Both the position numbers and the translations under genes were made by a program. Shown one piece after another: positions 28,819-40,535 of a stretch of 64,000 bases of DNA (its first letter is position 1; each line of letters begins with the position of its first letter). Location: the NCBI GenBank assembly GCA_963739175.1, contig CAVTZH010000009.1, positions 310,001 through 374,000 of the forward strand. Reading direction: 5' to 3'. This DNA comes from VAZQ01 sp963739175. Lineage in GTDB: Bacteria; Pseudomonadota; Alphaproteobacteria; Rhizobiales; Xanthobacteraceae. The notes below the pieces were generated by a model. The model had not been told where the DNA came from. It ran no database searches and worked only from the letters and a program-made list of their open reading frames with translations.

Positions 28819-29331
28819 CTAGCCTTTGAAATCCGGGGAGTTTTCCATCTGCTGCAGGTCCGACGCCAGGTATTCCTGGATCGGCAGATGGATGAAAGCG
28901 CACCAAACGGAAGGTTTTTCGGGATCAAGGTTGAAATGCTGGTGCTCGACCTCGTTCGGATGCAGCGGGAGAAGCACGAGGTCGCCTTTCTCCCAGTCGA
29001 TGCGCTCGCCCTCGACGATGGAATAGCCCTTGCCCTCGAGCACGTAGATCACCAGCCCGCCCTGGTGGCGATGCTTGCCGGACTTGGTGCGGATCTCGTG
29101 GGTGAACACGCGCCACATCTGCAGCGGCGTCTCCGGGTGCGTAAGCGGCTCGAGGTAGTAGCGCAGTTTCCCCTGCCGCGCCTGCTGCATCGGGCGGTCG
29201 GCCTTGCGCACGACGATCGGACCGGTCTTGTTGCGCTCGAGCATCGCCGCGCGCTGGCGCATCACCTTCTCGTACGGATTGTCGGAGAGCGGCGGCCGCT
29301 CGCGCTCGCGCGTTCGTTCGATCTCAGCCAT
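28819..29331 (-). CDS. Small cupin A, metal-site histidines retained
   Basis: A 170-residue one-cupin protein. Motif 1 is SGKHRHQGGLVIYVLEGKG (about 84-102) with two His and one Glu as metal ligands; motif 2 is NEVEHQHFNLD (about 124-134). It begins inside the end of the CDC48-like gene (70-base overlap), so both are translationally coupled. It is a clear paralogue of the cupin at 31740-32279. A catalytic role, such as dioxygenase or isomerase, is plausible because the metal ligands remain. Confidence 0.8.
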   Translation of the reverse strand: MAEIERTRERERPPLSDNPYEKVMRQRAAMLERNKTGPIVVRKADRPMQQARQGKLRYYLEPLTHPETPLQMWRVFTHEIRTKSGKHRHQGGLVIYVLEGKGYSIVEGERIDWEKGDLVLLPLHPNEVEHQHFNLDPEKPSVWCAFIHLPIQEYLASDLQQMENSPDFKG

Positions 29332-31512
29332 TTTGTGTTTTCCTTCTTCTCGGCGCGCTGGGCCTCGATCGCTTCGCGCATGTCGGCGACGGTCGGCGCG
29401 GCGACCTTGGAGAAATTGGTGCGCTTGATGGCGGCGCGCTTGGCGTCGTCGCAAAGCTGCCGGAGCCTCGCGCCGGAATAGCCCTCGGTCAGCGGCACGA
29501 CGGACGTGACGATCTCCTCGATCGTGCCGGCATCGCCGGTGCCACGCAAACAGACCTGGAGGATCTGCTTGCGCTCGGCGGCGTCGGGCAGCCCGACCGG
29601 GATGTGCACGCCGAAGCGGCCGGGGCGCAGGATCGACGGGTCGATCAGGTCGATGCGGTTGGTGGCGCCGAGCACGATCACGCGCGAGAGCTGCTCGACG
29701 CCGTCGAGCTCGGCCAGGAGCTGGCTGACCACGCGGTCGGTGGTCATCGAGCCGGCATGGGCGCCGCGGATCGGCGCGATCGCTTCGAGCTGATCGAAGA
29801 AGATCACCGTCGGCGCCACCTGGCGCGCGATCCTGAAAATCTGCCGCACGCCTTCCTCGGATTCGCCGAGCCACTTGGTGAAGATTTCCGGCCCGTCGAC
29901 CGAGATGAAGTTGACGCCGCACTCGTTGGCGAGCGCTTTCGCCAGCAGCGTCTTGCCGGTGCCGGGCGCCCCGTAGAGCAGCACGCCGACATGCGGCGGC
30001 AGGCCGCTGGCGGTGAGCAGCTGCGGGTTGCGCAGCGGCAGCTCGACCGTCTCCTGCAGCCGGCGCTTGACCGCATCGAGCCCGCCAATGTCGTTCCAGG
30101 AGACATCCGGCACGCTGATCAGAGTTTCGCGCAGACGCCGAAGGACGGATCTGCGACAGCGCCAGCTCGAAATCCTCGCGTTCGACCCGCAGGTCTTCAA
30201 GCGGGATGCGGAAGGCGGCGCGATGGTCCGAGAGATTGCCGGCGCTGCGGCGCAGCCGCGACAACCCGGCGTCGCGACAGAGCTCCATCAGGTCGGCGCC
30301 GAGGAAGCCGTGGGTGCGCTTCGCGATCTCGTCGAGATAGGCCTGCGCATCGTCCGCCAGCGGCATCTCGCGGGTGTGGATTTCGAGGATCTCGCGGCGG
30401 CCGGCGACGTCGGGCGGACCGATGAAGATCTCGCGGTCGAAGCGGCCGGGCCGGCGGAACGCCGGATCGACGGCGTCGATGCGGTTGGTGGTGCCGATGA
30501 CGATGACGGAATCGACCCGCTTGAGGCCGTCCATCAGCGCCAGCAGCTGCGTCACCGTGCGGGTGTCGGCATGGGCGCCGGTCTCGCCGCGCTTGGGCGC
30601 CATCGCGTCGAGCTCGTCGATGAAGATGATCGACGGCGCGTGATGGCCGGCCTCGTTGAACATGCGGCGCAGATTGGCTTCGGTCTCGCCGGTATAGGTG
30701 CCGATCACGTCGGGACCGTTGATGTAGTAGAAGCGCGCATCGACCTCGTTGGCGACCGCGCGCGCCAGATGCGATTTGCCGGCGCCGGGCGGGCCGTAAA
30801 GGATGATGCCGCGCGGCGGATTGATGCCGAGGTGGCGATAGACCTGCGGATGCGAGAGCGGCAACTGCACCAGCTCGCGGATCAGCTTGATCTGTTTGCT
30901 CAGGCCCCCGACGTCCTCGAAGGTGACGTCGAAGGCGCCGTCCGGCAGATGCGCGTCGTGATACTGCAGCGCGATCTCGGTGGTGTCGTCGACGACGCCC
31001 GGGCCGTCGGCGACGTGTTGGACCTCGTAGGTCGTGCCGGCGTGCGACTTGGGGAAGGGGACGTAGAGCACGGCGCCGATCGAGACCGGCGTGCGCGCCT
31101 CGCACAGCACCTGCTTGATGTGCGGCACCAGGTCATGCGCCATCGACACGTCGACGGCGGGATTGAGCTCGACGCGCTGCACCGGGCGCGCCTCCGCCTG
31201 CTCGATGTCGACGGTTTCGTTGAGATGCGCCTTGAGCGCCTGCCGCACGAAGCGGTCGAGCCGCACGACGCCCGAGCCGCGGTCGGCATCGGCGGGCGGA
31301 TCGAGCCGCGCCAGGATGCTGCGGCCGCGGTCGGTCGCCAGGCGGACGATGGCGTCAGCGGCGACGCCGAGTTGCTCCATCAGCGCGCCGTCGAGACGGA
31401 TCGCCAGCCGCGCGCTCTGGCCGGTCTGGCTCGCGAGATGATCGACGCTGGCGTGGACATGGACGCGACCGCCGTGGCCGTGAGCGCCGTGCTGGTGCGT
31501 GCGATCGTCCAT
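29262..31512 (-). CDS. CDC48/VAT-like double AAA+ ATPase with natural Walker B E-to-Q in D2 (one frame break)
   Basis: Corrected length is about 749 residues. A His-rich N-terminus (1-25) is followed by a CDC48-N-like double-psi barrel domain (about 30-120). D1 has Walker A GPPGAGKS (about 240-247), Walker B IIFIDELDA and arginine-finger region RRPGRFDRE. D2 has Walker A GAPGTGKT (about 513-520), Walker B VIFFDQLEA (about 570) and ILRPGRFGVH. The catalytic Glu of D2 Walker B is Gln, the change used in laboratories to trap substrate. A +1 shift near 30140 lies in the linker. This is a protein unfoldase or remodeller of the archaeal/eukaryotic type, in a cupin and flavin-monooxygenase cluster; its client is unknown. 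Confidence 0.85.
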
Positions 31513-31589
31513 CGCCTAGTGCCTGTCCCGAGTTTGGTGACGTGAACGTTCGTGTTGAAGACGGTCTGCCCGGGGGGCACGGCCGGATT

Positions 31590-31687
31590 CCCTCTCCCCG
31601 GAGGGGAGAGGGTTAGGGTGAGGGGGTTCGAACCTATCGAGGGAGCTATACCCCCTCACCCCACCCCTCTCCCCAACGGGGAGAGGG
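31590..31687. repeat. Inverted repeat of CCCTCTCCCC / GGGGAGAGGG type
   Basis: Two copies of CCCTCTCCCC..GGGGAGAGGG face each other, joined by TTAGGGTGAGGGGG and its complement CCCCCTCACCCCA. The whole forms one long dyad. Such elements are widespread between proteobacterial genes. It separates the cupin gene at 31740 from the ATPase gene. Confidence 0.75.
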
Positions 31688-31739
31688 AGCAGACCGAGTT
31701 TGCCGCTTGTGCTCGCCATCCACTCCAAAGTTCGCTCTC

Positions 31740-32279
31740 TCACTTGCGCCGGTATTCCGGCGCGTCCTCAAGCTGCTCGAAGCCGGAGCCGCGGTCGACG
31801 AAGGTGCATTCGGTCCAGTTCGGCTCGGTGGCGACGAATTTCACCGTCACGTTGGGATCGGTGTTGAAGTGCTGCACGATGATGCCGCGCGGGCGCAGCG
31901 GCAGGTTCAGCACGTCGCCGGCTTCCCAGGTGTGCTTGACGCCGTCGATGACGCTGTAGCCCTTGCCTTCGAGCACCAGGATCACCTGGCCGCCCTGGAA
32001 CTTGATGCGGCCGGAGCGGCTGCCGGGCGGGATCTCCTGCTGGAAGAAGATCATGGTCGAGAGGCAGGTGTCCTTGATCGACGGATGCATGTACCAGCGC
32101 ATCAGGCCCTGCCGGTTGCTCTCGAGCGGCAGCTCGGTCTCCTTCACCACCTGGAGGCCGGTGCGGATCTGCTCGCGCTGCTGGTCGCGGGTCGCAAGCA
32201 GGTCGTCCCAGTAGTTCTTCTCCGCGAGCTTGGCCTTGCGCTCCGGTCCCGCGCGCCGCGGTTTGGTGTCGCCTGTCAT
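31740..32279 (-). CDS. Small cupin B, metal-site histidines lost
   Basis: A 179-residue paralogue of cupin A. The fold is retained (FQGGQVILVLEGKGYSVIDG, then GDVLNLPLRPRGIIVQHFNTDP). In motif 1, where cupin A has GKHRHQGG, this protein has GRIKFQGG, so both histidines are gone, while motif 2 keeps QHFN. It probably cannot bind metal as cupin A does, so a structural, regulatory or heteromeric role is inferred. Starts ATG directly after the gentisate-dioxygenase-like gene stop (1 base before), so it is coupled. Confidence 0.8.
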   Translation of the reverse strand: MTGDTKPRRAGPERKAKLAEKNYWDDLLATRDQQREQIRTGLQVVKETELPLESNRQGLMRWYMHPSIKDTCLSTMIFFQQEIPPGSRSGRIKFQGGQVILVLEGKGYSVIDGVKHTWEAGDVLNLPLRPRGIIVQHFNTDPNVTVKFVATEPNWTECTFVDRGSGFEQLEDAPEYRRK

Positions 32280-33320
32280 CTAAAACTCGTTTCCGTATTG
32301 CTCGTGGAGCAGATCGAGCCGGCGCAGCGCGTCGCGGTCGGTGACCAGGAACAGCGTCGCGGTCTCGTCGGCCTTGTGGGTGATCCAGTTGCCGTGCGGC
32401 AGGCTGAACACGTCGCGCTTCTCCCAGGCGATCGTATCCTCGCCGACCTTGGTGGTGCCGCGGCCTTCGCACACCAGGCACACGGCGTTGCTGGTGGTGC
32501 GGAAGCGGATGGTCTCGACGCCCTTGTCGATCTGCACGAGATAGCAATCCATCAGCGGCATGGTCGGGCCGCCGTTGATCGGATTGACGTAGCGCACGCG
32601 CCGCGAGCCGTCCTTCCACTTCGGCGCGGCGCGCACCGCGGCCGAGGCCGCGGCCCAGGGATAGCGGAACACCGGCGAGAACGGTGTCGCCGCGTCGGCG
32701 AGCTCGGGCACGATGTTGGGGAACGCGAACGCGGCATCGGCCGTCATCGCCGGCAGGTCGTGCGCCGGGCCGGGCTCGAACTTGTCGGTGCCGAGATAGC
32801 GATGCAGCGGCGCGTCGAGCGCATCGAGCCAGATGATCGGCTTGTCGCCGCGGTGCACGTGCTCGTGCCAGGTCCAGCCCGGGGTGATGACGAGGTCGCC
32901 TTCCTCCATCGGGCAGTCCTTGCCGTCGACGACGGTGGCGGCGCCCTTGCCTTCGACCACGAAGCGCAGCGCGTTCATGGTGTGGCGGTGCGGGCGCGCT
33001 TTTTCGCCCGGCAATAGTATTTGAAATCCGGTGGCGAGATTGGTGGCGGTTGAGCCGGCGCCGCCGATCGCCTCGGGATCGGTGAGCGTGAGCACGCGGC
33101 GCTCGACCGCGGCCGGGTTGGTGACCGCCATGGCGTCGTCGATCAGCGGCCGCAGCACCTTCCATTGCCAGTGATGCGGCGCCGGGCCGCCCTCGCGCGC
33201 CTTGTGGGCGAGCGCGCTCTCCCACAGCGGCTTGAGGTTGGCGGCCTTCCAGTCCTTGCTGATCTCCTCGTAGGAGCGGCTGCCGGGCGCGGTCGCCATC
33301 GGCGTATCGGTTGCACTCAT
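32280..33320 (-). CDS. Gentisate 1,2-dioxygenase-like bicupin
   Basis: A 346-residue two-cupin ring-cleavage dioxygenase. The first cupin has EKARPHRHTMNALRFVVEGK with two His and TPGWTWHEHVHRG with the third (about 100-155), the usual ferrous iron ligands. The second cupin (about 255-320, VCLVCEGRGTTKVGED) lacks them, as is normal for gentisate and salicylate dioxygenases. ATG 33320 has RBS GGAGAAG. Likely opens a gentisate-like or hydroxynaphthoate ring; with the adjoining flavin monooxygenase it would form a hydroxylation-cleavage pair. Exact substrate unverified. Confidence 0.85.
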   Translation of the reverse strand: MSATDTPMATAPGSRSYEEISKDWKAANLKPLWESALAHKAREGGPAPHHWQWKVLRPLIDDAMAVTNPAAVERRVLTLTDPEAIGGAGSTATNLATGFQILLPGEKARPHRHTMNALRFVVEGKGAATVVDGKDCPMEEGDLVITPGWTWHEHVHRGDKPIIWLDALDAPLHRYLGTDKFEPGPAHDLPAMTADAAFAFPNIVPELADAATPFSPVFRYPWAAASAAVRAAPKWKDGSRRVRYVNPINGGPTMPLMDCYLVQIDKGVETIRFRTTSNAVCLVCEGRGTTKVGEDTIAWEKRDVFSLPHGNWITHKADETATLFLVTDRDALRRLDLLHEQYGNEF

Positions 33321-33349
33321 GGGGCTTCTCCAGGGGGCGATTTGCGCCA

Positions 33350-34976
33350 CTATAGCAAATGCGCGCGCGGCGCGTCCGCTTCGCGGGGCCGGTCAGGCAT
33401 GGCCGTTTCGACGCCGGCGGCGCCGCGGATGCGGTTAACGATGTCGGCGGCGTCGGCGGGGCTGTCGTTGCCGCGCCAGGCGACGTGGCCGTCCGGCCGC
33501 ACCAGCACCAGGCTCGTCTCGTAGAGCGTCGCGACATCGGGATCGGCGAGGGTGACGGCGCGCATCGGCACGCCCTGCGCCTTGGCCGCCTCGATCAGGC
33601 GCGTCGCCTCGGGCGGATTGAGCGCCGAGCCGCAGCAGCACAAAGCCGTCGCCGAACAGGTCGAGCGTCGAGCGTTCATCGTCGAGCCAGGCATGCGGCG
33701 CGCGCGTGCCCGGCCGGGTCGATGGCACGAACCGCGATGGATCCATGACCGCAGGCGGCGTGCCGTCGGCGACGCAGACCGGCGAGCCGTCGTAGCCGTA
33801 TTGCAGCTTGATGTGCTCGGGCACCGACAGCCAGGCCGGATTGGCCTTCCAGTCGGTCACGCCGTCGCGCCAGCCGGGAATGGCGGCGATGGCGTTGTAG
33901 GAGCGCGTCGCGAGGCCGACATTGCGCACCGCGATCGGCCGCCGCTCGATCTCGTAGGACGCGAGCAATGCCGGCCCGCCCCAGCCTTCGGTCAAGGCGG
34001 CGAGCTTCCAGCCGAGATTGACCGCCTCCTCGAGCCCGGTGTGCATGCCGATGCCGCCGGTCGGCGAGCATTCATGCGCGGCGTCGCCTGCGATGAAGAT
34101 TCGGCCCTGTCCGTAGCTCCTGGCGACGTAATCGCGCCGCTCCCAGGGCGACACCGAGATCATCTCGTAAGGAAACGCACCGCCGGTCATTTTGCGAAGG
34201 AGAAAATCCGGGTCGGCCTTGCTCAGCGGCTCGTCGAACACGGTGAGCCGCCACAGCTCCTTGCCGTCGATCGGGATCAACTCGCCCCAGCAGCCGGTCT
34301 CGTCGATCACGCGGTAGAACCGCGCCCAGCCTTTGTCGTGCGACGTCGCCAAGTCGGGAGAACGGAAGAACAGGTTGACGCTGTGGGCGATCGCGCCGAT
34401 GCCTTCGATGCCGATGCCGAGCGCATCGCGCACGATGCCGGACGGCCCGTCGCAGCCGACGAGGTATTGCGCTTGCAAGGTCTGCGCGGCGCCCGTCGTC
34501 ATGTCGATGACTTGTGCGGTCACGCCGTCGGCGTCCTGGTCGAAGCGATCGAGCCGTGTGTTGTAGGCGAGCGTCACGCTCGGCAGCGTGCGGGCGTGAT
34601 TGCCGAGGATCGGATCGAAATAGATCTGCGGGCAGGGGCAGGCGGTCTCCGGCGTGATGTCGCGCTTGTCGCGCTCGACGTAGGACGGCACCTTGAACCG
34701 CAGCAGTTCCTTGCCGCGCAGGCTGTCGAGATAGACGAAGTCGCGCGAGAAGCTCTCCGGCCAGACCGCGGTGCGCACCGTCTTCGCTACGCCCCAGCGG
34801 CGGCAGAACTCCATGTTGCGCGCGCTCACCATGCTCTGCTTGGGCACGTTGATGGCGCCGTCGCGCTTTTCGATCAGTACGCAGTCGACGCCGCGCTGCC
34901 CGAGGTCGCAGGCCAGCCCGAGGCCGACCGGCCCGGCGCCGACGACGATCACCGATGTTTTCTTGTTTTCGTTCAT
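33350..34976 (-). CDS. FAD-dependent aromatic monooxygenase, PheA/TfdB/MhpA type (one frame break)
   Basis: About 541 residues once a +1 shift near 33632 is removed. The N-terminal FAD motif VVGAGPVGLGLACDLGQRG lies at about 11-29, and a GD motif GDAAHECSPTGGIGMH at about 290-305. The C-terminal thioredoxin-like domain carries VPMRAVTLADPDVATLYETS and LVRPDGHVAWRG. It would hydroxylate a phenolic acid at the ring with NAD(P)H and O2. It is followed by the gentisate-dioxygenase-like gene and likely supplies its substrate. First gene of the minus-strand cluster ending with the FMN dehydrogenases. Confidence 0.87.
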
Positions 34977-35061
34977 GCCAGGCTCCGTCTAGCCGCTAGA
35001 CGCTATCCGAATATCGAACAGGATGCTAAGGGGCTCGCAAAAGGCGTATCGGGAGGAAGGC

Positions 35062-36132
35062 ATGACGCGGATTTTGGCAGTCATTGCCGGCGCGGCCGTG
35101 CTGATGGCGACCGGCCAGCCGGCCGCCGCGCAGGGCGACTATTACGCCGGCAAGACGCTGCGCGTCATCGTCGGACTTGAAGCCGGCGGCACCGTCGACA
35201 CCTTCGCGCGCACCTTCTCCGGCTATCTGCGCAAGCACATTCCCGGCAATCCGACCATCCTGGTGCAGAACATGCCGGGCGCCGGCGGCAAGACCGCGAC
35301 CAACCACGTGTTCGAGCGCGCCGCGCCCGACGGGCTCACCATCCTCTACGGTCCCTGGGACCCGCTGGCGCAGGCGCTCGGTGACCAGGGCCTGCGCGCG
35401 CGCTACGAGAAATTCGAATTCCTCGGCGGCACCGGCGACATCCGCGTCGTTTACGGACGCCGGGATATGATTGCGGGCGGGATCAAGTCGCCGGCCGACA
35501 TCGTGAAGGCCGAAACGGTGGTGCTCGGCTCGCTCAACAGCACGGACATTTCCGGGCTGCTGCCGCATCTCGCGTTGCGCACGCTGGGGGTCAAGCACAA
35601 GCTGGTCGTCGGCTATCGCGGCGGTAACGACGTTTTCCTGGCGCTGCAACGGGGCGAGGTCAACGTTCATTCGACCAGTATCACGACCTTCCGCGGTCGC
35701 AACGCGCAATTCGTCAAGACGGACGGTATCGGGTTCGCCTATCTCGTCCCGGTCGATGGCAACGGCCGCTACGAGGTGAGCAAGTTCATCACCGAGATGC
35801 CGGCGTTCCCCGATCTCTACCAGCAAGTCCACGGCAAGGTGCCGTCGGGCGCGATGTGGGACGCGCTGAACTGGCTCACCAACCAGACCGGTGAGCTCAC
35901 ATTCGTGGGCCTCGCGCCGCCGGCGACACCAGCCGCGCCGCTTGCGATCCTGCGCAAGGCTTATGAGGCAGCGTCGAACGATCCCGAGTTCATCGCGGAA
36001 TCGACCAAGCGCTTCGGCATGCCGTATACGTATATCGACGTGGAGCGCGGCCGCGGCGTGTTCCGCTCGCTCGCCGACGTTCAGGGCGGTGTGCTGACGA
36101 CGCTGCGCGCGGCGATCGCGGGACAGAACTAG
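35062..36132 (+). CDS. Bug-like periplasmic solute receptor
   Basis: A 356-residue protein with a signal peptide ending near PAAAQGD. Segments LRVIVGLEAGGTVDTFART, VQNMPGAGGKTATNHVFE and APDGLTILYGPWDP fit a divergent TctC-like family. ATG 35062 has RBS GGGAGGAAGG. It diverges from the flavin monooxygenase cluster and may bind the aromatic acid or hydroxy acid those enzymes use; that is inference from position. Confidence 0.82.
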   Translation: MTRILAVIAGAAVLMATGQPAAAQGDYYAGKTLRVIVGLEAGGTVDTFARTFSGYLRKHIPGNPTILVQNMPGAGGKTATNHVFERAAPDGLTILYGPWDPLAQALGDQGLRARYEKFEFLGGTGDIRVVYGRRDMIAGGIKSPADIVKAETVVLGSLNSTDISGLLPHLALRTLGVKHKLVVGYRGGNDVFLALQRGEVNVHSTSITTFRGRNAQFVKTDGIGFAYLVPVDGNGRYEVSKFITEMPAFPDLYQQVHGKVPSGAMWDALNWLTNQTGELTFVGLAPPATPAAPLAILRKAYEAASNDPEFIAESTKRFGMPYTYIDVERGRGVFRSLADVQGGVLTTLRAAIAGQN

Positions 36133-36152
36133 GGGAGTCTGGCAACCTCTCT

Positions 36153-36230
36153 TCCGCTCGTCCCCGCGAAAGCGGGGATCCAGCTCGTCGCAAGACTGGA
36201 TTCCCGCTTGCGCGGGAATGAGCGGAGAGA
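36153..36230. repeat. REP-like composite repeat, copy 3 (inverted)
   Basis: Reverse orientation of the element at 2538 and 24456: CCGCTCGTCCCCGCGAAAGCGGGG then TTCCCGCTTGCGCGGGAATG (cited in parts). It lies between the convergent Bug receptor and gyrB genes. Confidence 0.72.
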
Positions 36231-36247
36231 GCGAGCTTGAATTGGCG

Positions 36248-38677
<2,430 letters not shown>

Positions 38678-38929
38678 GGAGCAGGGCTTTCGAATCGCGC
38701 TCGAGAAAGCGCGTGGGAACGCGGTTTGGTTTGACACGAAATGGGGGGGCCGTACAGGCCCATTTGACTGCGGCTAATATATTGATTTGTCGAGAAATTT
38801 AAAGGTCGGCCGGGCAGAAAAATCGGCTCCGGAAAGGGTCGCAAAAAAGGCTCGAATCCTAAGGCCGGGAAAGGACTTTTTGTGGATGGTCGGAGCGGCC
38901 ATCCGCGCAGCCGTTAAAGGTTCTGGGCG
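38678..38929. promoter_or_regulatory. AT-rich upstream region of gyrB
   Basis: A 252-base gap between recF and gyrB. The stretch around 38772-38800, with AATATATTGATTTGTCG, is clearly more AT-rich than the neighbouring genes and could hold the gyrB promoter. No precise boxes can be defined with confidence. Confidence 0.4.
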
Positions 38930-40072
38930 TCAGGATCGCGGCGCGACGCTGCCGGGCACGACCTGAAACAGCTGCGCGCGCGGCTCGATCTCCGCGAACG
39001 CCGCCGGGTCGGCGCCCGTCATCCACACCTGCGCGCCAAGTTTTTCCAACTCGCCATAGAGCGCGATCCGCCGTCCCGGATCGAGATGCGCGACGACCTC
39101 ATCGAGCAGGAGCAGCGGCGCAAATCCCAACATTTCCGCAAGTAAGCCGGCATGCGCGAGCACCAGGCCGATGAGCAGCGCCTTCTGCTCACCGGTCGAG
39201 GCATCGGACGCCGGAATGTTCTTGGCTGCGAAAGCCACCGAAAGATCGGTGAGGTGAGGGCCGTCGAGCGTGCGGCCGGCAGCGGCGTCGCGGGCGCGGT
39301 TGTCCTTCAGCACGGTGCGATAGCGGTCCTCGATCTCGGCGGCCGGATGGCTGGGAACGAGCTTCTCCATCCAGCCGTCGAGCGCGATCTCGGCGGCGGG
39401 AAACGACGAGGCCGGATCGGGCCGCGCGGCCAGCGCGCCTTGCAGGCGCGCTACCGTCTCGGCGCGCTGCGCCGCGACCGCGACCGCCAGCTCGGCGGTT
39501 TCGTGCTCGACCGCGTCGAGCCAATGCGGATCGGGCCGGGGCTCTTCCAAGAGCCGGTTGCGCGAGCGCAGCGACCGCTCCAGTGCCGACACGCGGCTGG
39601 AATGATCGGCGTCGACCGCGAGCACCAGCCGGTCGAGGAAGCGGCGCCGCTCCGAGGCCGGGCCGTTGAACAGCATGTCCATCGCCGGCACGAGCCAGAT
39701 CACCCGCAGGTGATCGGCGAATGCGGTGGCGGAAGGAACCGGCTCGCGATCGATGCGGCATTTGCGGGTGGTGGGCGCGGCATCGCCCGCCGGTGCCTCG
39801 ATGCCGGTTCCGAGCGATGCAAGGCCGAGTGCGCCTTCCACGTCGCACGCCAGCGCCCAGGAGCCGTCGCCTTCCGCGAACGCCAATTCGTCAAGCGTGG
39901 CGCGGCGCAAGCCGCGTCCCGGCGCCAAGAGCGAGATCGCCTCGATCAGATTGGTCTTGCCGGCGCCGTTCGGTCCCGTCAGCACGACCAGCGATGCGCC
40001 GACGTCGATCTGCGCGGCGTGATAGCTGCGGAAATTCGTCAGCGTCAGGCGGCGGATGCGGGCGGCGGTCAT
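38930..40072 (-). CDS. recF: DNA replication and repair protein RecF
   Basis: A 380-residue SMC-like ATPase. Walker A GPNGAGKTNLIEA (about 33-45), signature-type DASTGEQKALLIGLVLAHA in the last third, Walker B LLLLDEVVAHLD. RecF loads RecA at gaps with RecO and RecR. ATG 40072 fits the homologues (TAARIRRLTLTNFRSY). No frame break. Follows dnaN downstream on the same strand, with one small opposite-strand gene between, in the normal replication-block order. Confidence 0.95.
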   Translation of the reverse strand: MTAARIRRLTLTNFRSYHAAQIDVGASLVVLTGPNGAGKTNLIEAISLLAPGRGLRRATLDELAFAEGDGSWALACDVEGALGLASLGTGIEAPAGDAAPTTRKCRIDREPVPSATAFADHLRVIWLVPAMDMLFNGPASERRRFLDRLVLAVDADHSSRVSALERSLRSRNRLLEEPRPDPHWLDAVEHETAELAVAVAAQRAETVARLQGALAARPDPASSFPAAEIALDGWMEKLVPSHPAAEIEDRYRTVLKDNRARDAAAGRTLDGPHLTDLSVAFAAKNIPASDASTGEQKALLIGLVLAHAGLLAEMLGFAPLLLLDEVVAHLDPGRRIALYGELEKLGAQVWMTGADPAAFAEIEPRAQLFQVVPGSVAPRS

Positions 40073-40280
40073 GGAGGATCTTGTCGTGCAGCGATGGAAC
40101 CGCGGGGAACTCAGTGCCGAATAGCCCAAGCCTCCGAACAAGTCTCTGAAATCGAGTGCTCACGCGTCTGGTATGTCGGAACCAGCGGGCTGGCCCAGTG
40201 ATTAACTCATCGTGGGAGCAAGTGCGAGCCGCGTATCGGCGACGAACCAAGTCGCGGCTCACAAACCGAGTGTGGGCGCA

Positions 40281-40535
40281 ATGGTTGAGAAGGCAGTTGC
40301 CACCGACGCACTAGCGCGTCATCTGCACGCCGCGATCGAACGCGTGCGCGAGGACGTGGCGAAGGTCGAATTCTGGGCCGATGCCATGACCAGTTTCTCG
40401 GAGCCGGTGCCGGACTACGACCCCAAGGATGTGACGGTCTGGCTGCCGCCGGAGCAGGCAACGAGGATTTCAGCAGCCAAGCAGTCCAAGCAGGGCGTCG
40501 CTCGCAAGCGGTCCAATCCTTCGAAGCGCCGTTAA
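40281..40535 (+). CDS. Small basic-tailed protein convergent with dnaN
   Basis: Eighty-four residues if started at ATG 40281 (an upstream ATG at 40212 would add 23 residues). A helical N-terminal half (ALARHLHAAIERVREDVAKV) is followed by a PDYDPKDVTVWLPPEQA segment and a Lys/Arg-rich tail. It lies on the opposite strand between dnaN and recF, and its stop overlaps the dnaN stop by a few bases. No family recognised. Confidence 0.5.
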   Translation: MVEKAVATDALARHLHAAIERVREDVAKVEFWADAMTSFSEPVPDYDPKDVTVWLPPEQATRISAAKQSKQGVARKRSNPSKRR

